Shown here: in pieces, positions 9,379 to 16,088 of the stretch
How positions within the stretch are numbered: the first letter of the stretch is position 1
How the letters are laid out: every line of letters begins with the position of its first letter
From: Theionarchaea archaeon
GTDB taxonomy: Archaea; Methanobacteriota_B; Thermococci; Methanofastidiosales; SZ-28-30
NCBI GenBank assembly: GCA_018992685.1
Contig: JACVGT010000027.1
Span: forward strand, 1-43,932
Length of the DNA: 43,932 nucleotides
Direction of reading: 5' to 3'
Made by a program: the position numbers and the translations under genes
The notes under the pieces: generated by a model
Seen by the model: the letters and a program-made list of their open reading frames with translations, nothing else
Told to the model about the DNA's origin: nothing
Database searches by the model: none

Positions 9379-10764
9379 TTAATACGTACGCTGTGCTGTA
9401 TTCTGTCCCATGCCTGGAGGCACCCATCCCTCGTTGAGGAACCTGCGATAGCAAAACGGAATGTACTCTTCCAGGACCTGTCTCGTGGGTTGACACACGG
9501 GAGCACTCACGGTGCCATGTAACATGTACGCATGATATGCACACCCTCCTCCACACACAAAGGCGTAGGTACACTCCCCGCATTCTTTTATGTTCATCAC
9601 CATTCTCTGCCTCCACACGTTGGAGTTCTCATTAAATTCAAGGGAAGGAATAAAGTGTCCCACACAATGTTCGTCTTCTCCCACAGCCTCCCAGCAGGGA
9701 TAGATATTACCATGAGGGTCAAAGAAAAGCTGGTTTGAATGGGCTCGACAGTTGTAGAACTGGGGAGACCACACCTCGTCCCTCAATGCAGACTCCAGGG
9801 CGTGAAACCCTGCAACACCTCGCTTGAAAACTTCCCAGATCCTGTCCCGGCCCCATAATGAAAGGAGATGCGTAATGGACTCTTCTCTCCTGTATGCTTT
9901 TGCATATGTTCCGCACCCGTAATTGAACACAGAGGCCAGATACGGTATGGTATAGGGATTGGTGTGCCACCCCTGTGCTTTCAGAAAGGCTGCCAGGGGT
10001 TCAAGGCAGTCAATATTGGATTTATCAACGTTGACTCTGATGTGTGTCATGATCTCATGCGAACTCAATATTTCAATGCCTTCCACAATGTCCTGGAAAG
10101 ATCCTTTGTTTCCCGGCCCTTTCCTGCGTGCATCATGAACCTCCTGTGTTCCGTCCAGTGTGATCTGAACACCGTGAATACGGTGGTTACACAAGAGGGA
10201 GAGGTACTGCGGGATATGTGTGCCATTGGTGACAAAGTAGTGGGTGTATCCTCGTCGTGACCCCTCTTTCATGATGTAGGCGATGAGCTCTCTGTTCTCT
10301 GGAAGAAGGGGTTCTCCCCCAAAGTAGATCAGGGGTTTCTTCTCAGAATTTCTGTCATCCAGTTCATCCACTGCTGCAAAGAACAGGTCAATCTCTTCAT
10401 AGGAAAGGGTCCTGGCAATCCACTCTTTACCTCTGGTGTGCAGGAGCTGTTCCCAGCAGTAGGTGCACCTCAAGTTGCACGTGTAGGTGGGGATAATGAT
10501 GTGTGTTCTGGTCTGCGAGAAGCGCTGGTGGAGACGACCGCAGAACTCTTCCATGTAGTTCAGTTCTTCCTCAGGCGATAAATCTATCAGGTGGCCCCTC
10601 TCTATGAGAAATTCATAAATCGGAGAATCTGGTGGGGGAAGACCATGCTGAACAAGCTCAACCACTTCTCTATCTACAAGATCAACTGCTCCGGTACGGG
10701 AATTGACCAGGAGGTACTGGTCTTCATCTATCTTGAGAGGGAAACTGTATCTGCTGATCTTCAA
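9379..10764 (-). CDS. Radical SAM/SPASM peptide maturase A
   Basis: The 461-residue product has CNLRCTYC at residues 96-103, FGGEPLLP, and a SPASM segment near 394-424 (ECGEC, VCGGGC, then C at about 424) expected to bind auxiliary 4Fe-4S clusters. The first 90 residues (from YSFPLKIDEDQYLLVN) resemble the peptide-binding front domain of SPASM maturases. Translation starts at TTG with GAGGTGA about 7 nt upstream. It sits between the Cys-rich precursor gene (10930-11088) and maturase B, which suggests that both act on that peptide, perhaps on different residues or in a complex. Likely a thioether- or other crosslink-forming enzyme, by family analogy only. Confidence 0.9.
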   Translation of the reverse strand: MKISRYSFPLKIDEDQYLLVNSRTGAVDLVDREVVELVQHGLPPPDSPIYEFLIERGHLIDLSPEEELNYMEEFCGRLHQRFSQTRTHIIIPTYTCNLRCTYCWEQLLHTRGKEWIARTLSYEEIDLFFAAVDELDDRNSEKKPLIYFGGEPLLPENRELIAYIMKEGSRRGYTHYFVTNGTHIPQYLSLLCNHRIHGVQITLDGTQEVHDARRKGPGNKGSFQDIVEGIEILSSHEIMTHIRVNVDKSNIDCLEPLAAFLKAQGWHTNPYTIPYLASVFNYGCGTYAKAYRREESITHLLSLWGRDRIWEVFKRGVAGFHALESALRDEVWSPQFYNCRAHSNQLFFDPHGNIYPCWEAVGEDEHCVGHFIPSLEFNENSNVWRQRMVMNIKECGECTYAFVCGGGCAYHAYMLHGTVSAPVCQPTRQVLEEYIPFCYRRFLNEGWVPPGMGQNTAQRTY

Positions 10765-10835
10765 GAAGTCACCTCGACGTTATGATTCCAGGTTGGAACC
10801 CCGAGACAGGCACGCTCCAGACAACACATTCTCAT
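10761..10835 (-). CDS. Possible 24-codon ORF overlapping maturase A start
   Basis: ATG at 10835 opens a frame beginning MRMCCLERACLGVP and ending in TGA. That TGA overlaps the TTG start of maturase A (TTGA). It has three Cys in the first ten residues. There is no strong Shine-Dalgarno site (only GTGAGAG). The overlap could couple translation to the maturase. It may be a leader ORF, a second small peptide or chance. Confidence 0.25.
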   Translation of the reverse strand: MRMCCLERACLGVPTWNHNVEVTS

Positions 10836-10879
10836 CTCTCACTGGTCTTTTCACTCTCTTTTGGGAATCCGTGTCCTGA

Positions 10880-10908
10880 CCTGAACACGAGTACCTTCTC
10901 TGTTCAGG
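10880..10908 (-). terminator. Hairpin between precursor and maturase genes
   Basis: CCTGAACA at 10880-10887 and TGTTCAGG at 10901-10908 form a perfect 8-bp stem, extended by a GAG/CTC pairing inside the loop. There is no U-tract after it. In RiPP operons a hairpin here often stops or protects part of the transcripts so that the precursor outnumbers the enzymes. That role is inferred from position. Confidence 0.5.
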
Positions 10909-10929
10909 ACTGGGTTTCTCCTAGGTAAC

Positions 10930-11088
10930 CTAGCATATCAAGGTTCTGCAATAAAATGCACAGCAACAGCCACCACAGCCACAGACACCGTAGGGTGTAA
11001 CAATTATTTCACATAAGGAAGGGGACTCATTCATGTCTACTATGAGTACGTTCGTCCAGAGCTTCTTGTTCACTCGTAGCGCTTTCAT
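10930..11088 (-). CDS. Cys-rich RiPP precursor peptide candidate
   Basis: ATG at 11088 is preceded by a full GGAGGTGA Shine-Dalgarno site and opens a 52-codon gene. The first half reads MKALRVNKKLWTNVLIVDMN and looks like a leader with an amphipathic strand (NVLIVDM). The second half is a core with eight Cys in all, at positions 26, 36, 38, 41, 42, 43, 47 and 52; the last 17 residues read CGCGGCCCAFYCRTLIC. It lies directly upstream of two SPASM radical SAM maturases on the same strand, and its start overlaps the stop of a small upstream ORF (ATGA). This is the classic layout of sactipeptide- or ranthipeptide-type loci. A metallothionein-like or Fe-S-binding peptide is the main alternative, but the maturase context favours a modified product. 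No exporter or protease gene is adjacent. Confidence 0.8.
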   Translation of the reverse strand: MKALRVNKKLWTNVLIVDMNESPSLCEIIVTPYGVCGCGGCCCAFYCRTLIC

Positions 11089-11249
11089 GGGCTCACCTCC
11101 ACTGTTTTCTCGATCTCTTTAGTTAAAAACTTTTGGGTTCTCTCTTCAATTTCCTTGCGTGTCTTGAACCAATCGAGACTTTCCGGGTTGTCACGAGATT
11201 GATTCTGTGTCTTTCCCTGCGCGCGGATTCGTTCTGCGTGTGATCTCAC
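11085..11249 (-). CDS. Small charged protein coupled to the precursor gene
   Basis: A GTG at 11249 starts a 54-codon frame whose TGA overlaps the precursor ATG. The product is highly charged and helical (DWFKTRKEIEERTQKFLTKE) with no membrane segment. The GTG lies about 35 nt downstream of a TATA box, as expected for a near-leaderless first gene. No family is recognised. It could be a partner, a leader-binding or self-protection protein, or only a coupling ORF. No ATG exists in this frame. Confidence 0.45.
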   Translation of the reverse strand: MRSHAERIRAQGKTQNQSRDNPESLDWFKTRKEIEERTQKFLTKEIEKTVEVSP

Positions 11250-11279
11250 CGGATCGGGCAGAGGGTCAACAAAAGCAAC

Positions 11280-11288
11280 ATTTATAAA
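11280..11288 (-). promoter_or_regulatory. TATA box for the peptide-maturase operon
   Basis: The minus strand reads AGTTTATAAATG; the core TTTATAAAT is a near-consensus archaeal box A. Transcription would start near 11258, just before the GTG at 11249. The core is almost symmetric, so it could also serve the plus strand toward the Mre11-like gene. It is the only clear promoter for the operon that runs to 7975. Confidence 0.6.
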
Positions 11289-11482
11289 CTTCTAATGCAT
11301 GCGGTATTGTTGTGGACGCAGTCTCAAGACTCAGTCAAAAAACGCCTGATATTCGGGCATTTTGTCTTATAGTCAATCTCAGTGCCTTGATTGTCGCCCT
11401 TTGAGGATGCAGGGAGGCGCCTTTTTGTCTGGGAAGCAGAAACAGGATTCCTTGCTTCATTGGGAATAATGGAGAGAGATTC

Positions 11483-12610
11483 ATGGTAAGAATTGTTCAC
11501 ATAGCAGACGTGCACCTGGGATATTGCTGTAAGAATGTTGGTGATAAATCCGCCAGCAGAGAACAGGATTTCTTGAATGCTTTTCAGCGTGTTGTGGACT
11601 ATTGTTGTGACCCAGGGCATCATGTGGATGCCCTCATCATAGCAGGTGACCTCTTTGACATGGCTGATCCCCCTTCAGACCTGGTGGGATTCGTCCAGAA
11701 AAATCTCTCCTCCATGAGGCAGAATGGAATTCTGGTAGTGGGCGTTCCGGGTACGCATGATGCATATGGATATAAATCGTGTATTTATCGAAAAAACCAG
11801 CTTGAGGGAATGCACATTCTCGTTTCTTTAAAGGAACCGTTCATCAGAGAATTATCAGGAGAAAAAGTGTTCTTCTACGGGGCAGCATACATACCCGGTG
11901 TGAGCGAGAACCATTTCAAGTCCTTTTCGCCTTTTCAGGAAGAAGGAATCCACATTGGGATCATACATGGGTCAGTGGGGCTTCCTCACCACTGGGAAGG
12001 GAGGGGTCAGGACCTCCACATTGACGAGCATGAGATTGCCCGTTCTAACCTTGATTATGTGGCTCTCGGACATTTCCACAATTTGAAACAGATGACGTGT
12101 GGCAATACCCTGGCAGTTTACCCGGGAAGTCTTGAGGGCAAAGACTTTTCTGAAAGTGGCCAGCGATTCATGGTAGTGGTGGATTTCAGGGGAAAGAGTC
12201 CTCATATTACTCCAGTTCCAGTCAATACCCGTACAATCAAGACGATTGACATCAACCTCAGTAACCAGCCGCTGGAATCCATGAATGACCTTGTCACCTA
12301 CATTTCACGAACGTACAGCGATCCCGCCTCCATCATCAGCCTCAATCTACAGGGGGCCTGTCAATTCCCACTGGACCTGGAATACCTGCGCCACGCCCTT
12401 GGTGATCAGTTCTTCTATCTTCAGCTGAAAGATTCCACCACAGTGGTGGACAGTGATATCGTATCCTCCTGGAAGGAAGAGCGCACCATCAGAGGCATGT
12501 ATGTTACGACTCTCCTCCACAAGATCGCCAGGGCTGAAGGTGAAGAGAAGTTAATTCTTGAAGAAGCCCTCAAGATCGGGATCACCAGCTTCATGGAGGC
12601 ATCCCCATGA
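11483..12610 (+). CDS. SbcD/Mre11-like DNA exonuclease (metallophosphatase)
   Basis: This 375-residue calcineurin-type phosphoesterase has the nuclease motifs in order: DVHLG (residues 9-13), GDLFD (about 55), GTHD (about 90, where GNHD is usual), HGSVG and GHFH. These residues bind two Mn ions in Mre11/SbcD. A capping domain follows the catalytic core. The start is ATG with GGAGAG upstream. The gene overlaps its ATPase partner by ATGA at 12607, so the two form one complex. A small hairpin GCCTGA/TCGGGC at 11344-11358 lies in the leader region. The Thr for Asn change in the GNHD motif is notable but conservative in place. It is closest in layout to the YhaO partner of YhaN ATPases rather than the classic archaeal Mre11. 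Confidence 0.85.
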   Translation: MVRIVHIADVHLGYCCKNVGDKSASREQDFLNAFQRVVDYCCDPGHHVDALIIAGDLFDMADPPSDLVGFVQKNLSSMRQNGILVVGVPGTHDAYGYKSCIYRKNQLEGMHILVSLKEPFIRELSGEKVFFYGAAYIPGVSENHFKSFSPFQEEGIHIGIIHGSVGLPHHWEGRGQDLHIDEHEIARSNLDYVALGHFHNLKQMTCGNTLAVYPGSLEGKDFSESGQRFMVVVDFRGKSPHITPVPVNTRTIKTIDINLSNQPLESMNDLVTYISRTYSDPASIISLNLQGACQFPLDLEYLRHALGDQFFYLQLKDSTTVVDSDIVSSWKEERTIRGMYVTTLLHKIARAEGEEKLILEEALKIGITSFMEASP

Positions 12611-14463
12611 AAATACACCGCCTCGCCATCAATGGGTTTGGAAGATTTCACACGCCTGCCCAGTTTGATTTCAACCCAGAAGGAGTCACAGTCATCGTCG
12701 GCGATAATGAACGAGGAAAGACAACGATCAAAGATGCTATTTGTGCTACTCTCTTTGGATTCCAGACCACGGATGAGAAGAAAAGGTACAGACCATGGGA
12801 TCTTCCCTCTGAATATTCAGCTGCGGTAACATTCTCCTCGAAAGGAGGGGTATACTGCATCGAACGGGATTTTGAAACTGATAGAGTTACTGTGTGGGAT
12901 GTATCAGAACACAGCCCCACACTGCTCTTTGAAGGAACGGCAAATCCCCGGGGGAGCAGCCCTGACCGGGAGGCATATTATGATTTTGTCAGAGAGCACA
13001 TGGGATTTATCAGTTCAGATATTTTCAGACTGACAACCCTTGTGGAGCAGATGCGGACCCGGACAGAAATCTCTCACAAGATACGGCAGTTGATTTCTGG
13101 AACTGAGAAAGCAGATTACATAAAAATCGCTCAATCTCTCGAATCAGAACTTGAAACAATAACCAAGGATATCCCCTGGAGGAAGAAAAAAAGGAAAAAC
13201 GGGCAGATGGAAGACGTTGCAGCAGATATCAGGAACTTTGAGCACCTCATCGAGAAAGCTCAAGACAGTATGGCTGAACTTTTCCTGACAGAGAAGAAAA
13301 TCCAAACTCTCAAAGACGATATGTCAGAATTGGAAAAGGAGCTACATGCAGGGAAGACAACATTAAAAGCCCTGGGGGAGTACGTCATGTTGTCCCAGGA
13401 AATCTCCCGAATTCAAATAAGTCTTCGATTGCTGGATGGTCAATCACATACAATCCAGGATTTCAAAAAGAAAATCGATGATTTAGAGTCGAGAAAAGCT
13501 CTCTTGGGAACCCTGGCTCCTGTTGCAATCGCAATAGTGGGGGTCAGTGTCGCCGTATTGCTGCAGCTGACACTGCAGAACCCAGTACTGAGTCTCACTG
13601 CTTTACTGTCTGGCATGGGACTTTCTGCAGCAACATACTATTTTTTGACCAGGGCCAGCTCACAGGAAGACGTCAGCATTCAAATCGGTGAAGAGCACCA
13701 TAATGCTGCGGCAGAAAAAGGGGCCCAGCTGCAGAACGATCTCTTCAATCTGACCCTGCATAAGAAATCCATTTGTGAGCAATACCCTGTGTTTGCTCAG
13801 TCAACCATGGACGCACTTCTGACCCTGCAGCAAGATGTGAACCAGCAACAGGAAATCCTGGAAACAACCATCTCTTCAAAGGGAAAGAACCTCTACCAGC
13901 TGCAGGTGTCCCAGGCCCAGCGCGAACAGGACGTCACTGATTTTCATTCCTGGGAAGAGGAGAAGGAACTGCTGAAGGAGACATATGATCATCTCAGCCG
14001 GAGGAGGAAAGCGCTCCTCGTGGCCATCTCCACCCTTCAGGACTGCATTGCAGACTATCAGGGGAAATATGTTGAAGAGTTGAAGAACCTGATATCGGGA
14101 GCTTTTGGAAAGATCACCGATGGAAAGTACACGTCAGTCTCCCTGGAGAAGGACACGCTTGAGCCCCTGGTCTCCACAGATACGAAATCCAACATTCACA
14201 AGGAGAGCCTGAGCATGGGGGCTGTAGAGCAACTGTATTTTGCCATGCGCCTCTCCATGGCATATCTCCTTTCCCAGAATGTGAGTCTTCCTTTTTTGCT
14301 GGATGACTCCTTTGTCAGTTATGACAGTAAGCGGCTGAGCAACATCGCCTATATTCTCTCCCGACTCAAGAGAACCAATCAGATCATTCTTTTTGCCCAC
14401 GATCCCTTCTATTCAGCATGGGGAGATGAAGTCATAGACCTGAACAGCAGAAATCTGGATTGA
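12607..14463 (+). CDS. Rad50/SbcC/YhaN-like ATPase with membrane hairpin in coiled coil
   Basis: The 618-residue protein has an N-terminal Walker A (GDNERGKTTIKDA, about residues 32-44), a coiled coil, and at about residues 299-348 two hydrophobic helices (APVAIAIVGVSVAVLLQL and LTALLSGMGLSAATYYFL). A second coiled coil and the C-terminal ATPase half follow, with the signature LSMGAVEQLYFAMRLS and Walker B LPFLLDDSF. Classic Rad50 is longer and joins its coils by a CxxC zinc hook. Here the apex is a membrane hairpin, as in the YhaN-like branch. It should work with the adjacent nuclease in ATP-dependent DNA end or surface-associated DNA processing. The exact role is not known. The ATG overlaps the previous stop. 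Confidence 0.85.
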   Translation: MKIHRLAINGFGRFHTPAQFDFNPEGVTVIVGDNERGKTTIKDAICATLFGFQTTDEKKRYRPWDLPSEYSAAVTFSSKGGVYCIERDFETDRVTVWDVSEHSPTLLFEGTANPRGSSPDREAYYDFVREHMGFISSDIFRLTTLVEQMRTRTEISHKIRQLISGTEKADYIKIAQSLESELETITKDIPWRKKKRKNGQMEDVAADIRNFEHLIEKAQDSMAELFLTEKKIQTLKDDMSELEKELHAGKTTLKALGEYVMLSQEISRIQISLRLLDGQSHTIQDFKKKIDDLESRKALLGTLAPVAIAIVGVSVAVLLQLTLQNPVLSLTALLSGMGLSAATYYFLTRASSQEDVSIQIGEEHHNAAAEKGAQLQNDLFNLTLHKKSICEQYPVFAQSTMDALLTLQQDVNQQQEILETTISSKGKNLYQLQVSQAQREQDVTDFHSWEEEKELLKETYDHLSRRRKALLVAISTLQDCIADYQGKYVEELKNLISGAFGKITDGKYTSVSLEKDTLEPLVSTDTKSNIHKESLSMGAVEQLYFAMRLSMAYLLSQNVSLPFLLDDSFVSYDSKRLSNIAYILSRLKRTNQIILFAHDPFYSAWGDEVIDLNSRNLD

Positions 14464-14695
14464 GAGACCCTTTCACATCTCTACATGCTTTCTTCTCTCA
14501 CAGTTTCTTTTCATGATACTTTCACATTAAATCGTGGTTGGGATTCAATTACATACCTGCGATTTGCTGAGCCAATTACTCTTTACAACTTACGAATCCA
14601 GTAACTGACTGTCCAACCTCTGCGATTTCTACTTTTGCTACCATATTTAATCCTTTTAATAGATTTAAAGGAAATAATCTACACGAATAATGAAG

Positions 14696-14708
14696 TTTAT
14701 ATTTAAAG
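14696..14708 (+). promoter_or_regulatory. TATA box for 29-residue peptide gene
   Basis: TTTATATTTAAAG is a strong box A candidate. Initiation about 25 nt downstream would leave a leader of roughly 11 nt that still includes the GAGGTGATC site at 14724-14732. The 14464-14695 stretch before it is AT-rich and shows no gene. Confidence 0.6.
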
Positions 14709-14736
14709 ATGCCCAAAAGCTTGTGAGGTGATCAAC

Positions 14737-14826
14737 ATGATTTCAGGAGAATGGCTTTTTGAAACCTTTGATGGCACATTGACCGCAAATGGCGGTCCTG
14801 GTGCAGGATCAGGAAACCCAACTTAA
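14737..14826 (+). CDS. Orphan 29-residue peptide
   Basis: ATG at 14737 follows a near-perfect GAGGTGATC ribosome binding site at a spacing of 4 nt and a strong TATA box. The peptide begins MISGEWLFETFDG and ends TLTANGGPGAGSGNPT, so it has an acidic aromatic front and a Gly-rich tail. It has no Cys and no membrane helix. The stop TAA overlaps, through a shared TTAA, the stop of the convergent regulator gene at 14823. No family is recognised. It could be a signalling peptide, a modified-peptide precursor or a small regulatory protein. The start signals are too good for chance. Confidence 0.55.
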   Translation: MISGEWLFETFDGTLTANGGPGAGSGNPT

Positions 14827-15749
14827 TCCCAATAGAGAGGAATAAGGAGAAAGTAATCATCAATATATCCTTTTTCCTCTAATTTTTTTATGGCAAACAT
14901 CATATCAACTGCGCCTTCATGAAAGATGTCAAGTACGATCTCCTCCTGCAGAAGGAAGACGTAGGTGGTACAGGGAAGCTTGCTGAGGACTCTCACAAAA
15001 TCCTTTTCATACTTAGACTTGAGCACAATCAGTGACTGCTGGTAGTGGCTGTAACCCCTGGGGAAGAAATAGTGAGCTATTTCACAGCATGGCAGAATCC
15101 CCTCGTTGAAATACTTCCTGACAGTGTTGGGGGACACGTGACATGCTCGTGCCACCTGTGAAAAAGGCTTCTGGACGTTGGTTTTCATGCAATCGAAGAT
15201 GCGGAATTCGGAATCCCCCCAGAACAGAAACTCCTCCATCTCTCTCAGGAACTTCCCTGCAGACAGTTCAGAATCTGCAAGTCTCCTAAAGGATTCTTTC
15301 ATTTCAAGGTTCCACCCGACTGGATGTGTATAGACGGGATTATATAAAATGGATTTTTTCTTTATAGTAAGTCCCGGCTGAAAGGTCAGATCAGACTTAG
15401 AGGTTACGAGAAAGTCATATCTCCCAGAAAGAAGCAGCATATACGAGAGAACATGATCATCAATGAGGGATTTAAGGGAAGAGAACATTGTGGTGAGGTT
15501 CTTGGGATCATCTACTTTCAGGAAGTATGCTCTCGTGTAGCAATTCTCAAAATTTCTCAGAATCAGGTTGGGATGTAGAGAGATTCCACGCTGATACAAG
15601 TTCCTGACATAATTGGAGGCAGTAGTGTACGAATGTCCCCGGCCGCTGAGTCCCAATGTTCTGGCGATGGTTTTGAGGTTATATCTCGGTATGTCTCGAA
15701 TATGATTGTAGATGACGTAGTACGTTTGCAGGTTTTCAAGTTTTCCCAT
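14823..15749 (-). CDS. Two-HTH transcription regulator, Lrp-like arrangement
   Basis: The 308-residue product has an N-terminal helix-turn-helix (NLKTIARTLGLSGRG, about 24-38), a first alpha/beta segment, a second helix-turn-helix (PFSQVARACHVSPNTVRKYF, about 192-211) and a second alpha/beta segment to the C-terminus. This doubled layout is seen in archaeal Lrp/AsnC-like regulators, but the ligand domains here are diverged and the assignment is tentative. A TATA-like CTATATG lies about 30 nt before the ATG. It converges on the 29-residue peptide gene and may control it or the neighbouring operons. Confidence 0.6.
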   Translation of the reverse strand: MGKLENLQTYYVIYNHIRDIPRYNLKTIARTLGLSGRGHSYTTASNYVRNLYQRGISLHPNLILRNFENCYTRAYFLKVDDPKNLTTMFSSLKSLIDDHVLSYMLLLSGRYDFLVTSKSDLTFQPGLTIKKKSILYNPVYTHPVGWNLEMKESFRRLADSELSAGKFLREMEEFLFWGDSEFRIFDCMKTNVQKPFSQVARACHVSPNTVRKYFNEGILPCCEIAHYFFPRGYSHYQQSLIVLKSKYEKDFVRVLSKLPCTTYVFLLQEEIVLDIFHEGAVDMMFAIKKLEEKGYIDDYFLLIPLYWD

Positions 15750-16088
15750 GATGAAAATTGATAAACGTGCATATAGCCTTTTGGGTAGAGTGATATGAAC
15801 CCGTCAGGAAATTCGCTGCCACGTACACAGACAGTGTGGTACATGCCACGGTCAAGAGAAAAGATGCTAGATATGAATAGGACAGGGAAGGGTGGATGGA
15901 GGTCAGTCTGGGGGGAGGTCCGGCTCGGGAGGTGGGGACAGGCTACCCCGGCGGGCATGGGATGAATGGGGGAACGGGGAAATTGAAGGTTGCTACAAGA
16001 GTTTATTTTCATCTTTCACCTCCCTCAGCAACCTGTAAACCTCACAGTTCCCTTCGTTCAGGAAGGTGAAAGCCAAGGGGAAGCAGGG
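15750..16088. other. Intergenic, no gene recognised
   Basis: This 339-nt gap holds the promoter of the regulator on the minus strand. The minus-strand ORF across it is Pro- and Ser-rich and overlaps the regulator start, so it is not credited. After the stop of the 16089-17522 gene the same frame stays open for about 30 codons, ending in EVYRLLREVKDENKLL. This could be a worn 3' extension, but nothing shows that it is translated. Confidence 0.5.

Noticed and set aside
10930..11088. Cys-rich peptide as a metallothionein
   Set aside because: Not excluded, but the leader-like front half and the position before two SPASM maturases favour a modification substrate.
15563..16012. 149-codon minus-strand ORF upstream of the regulator
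   Set aside because: It overlaps the regulator gene in another frame and is rich in Pro, Ser and His; the regulator has clear HTH motifs and start signals.
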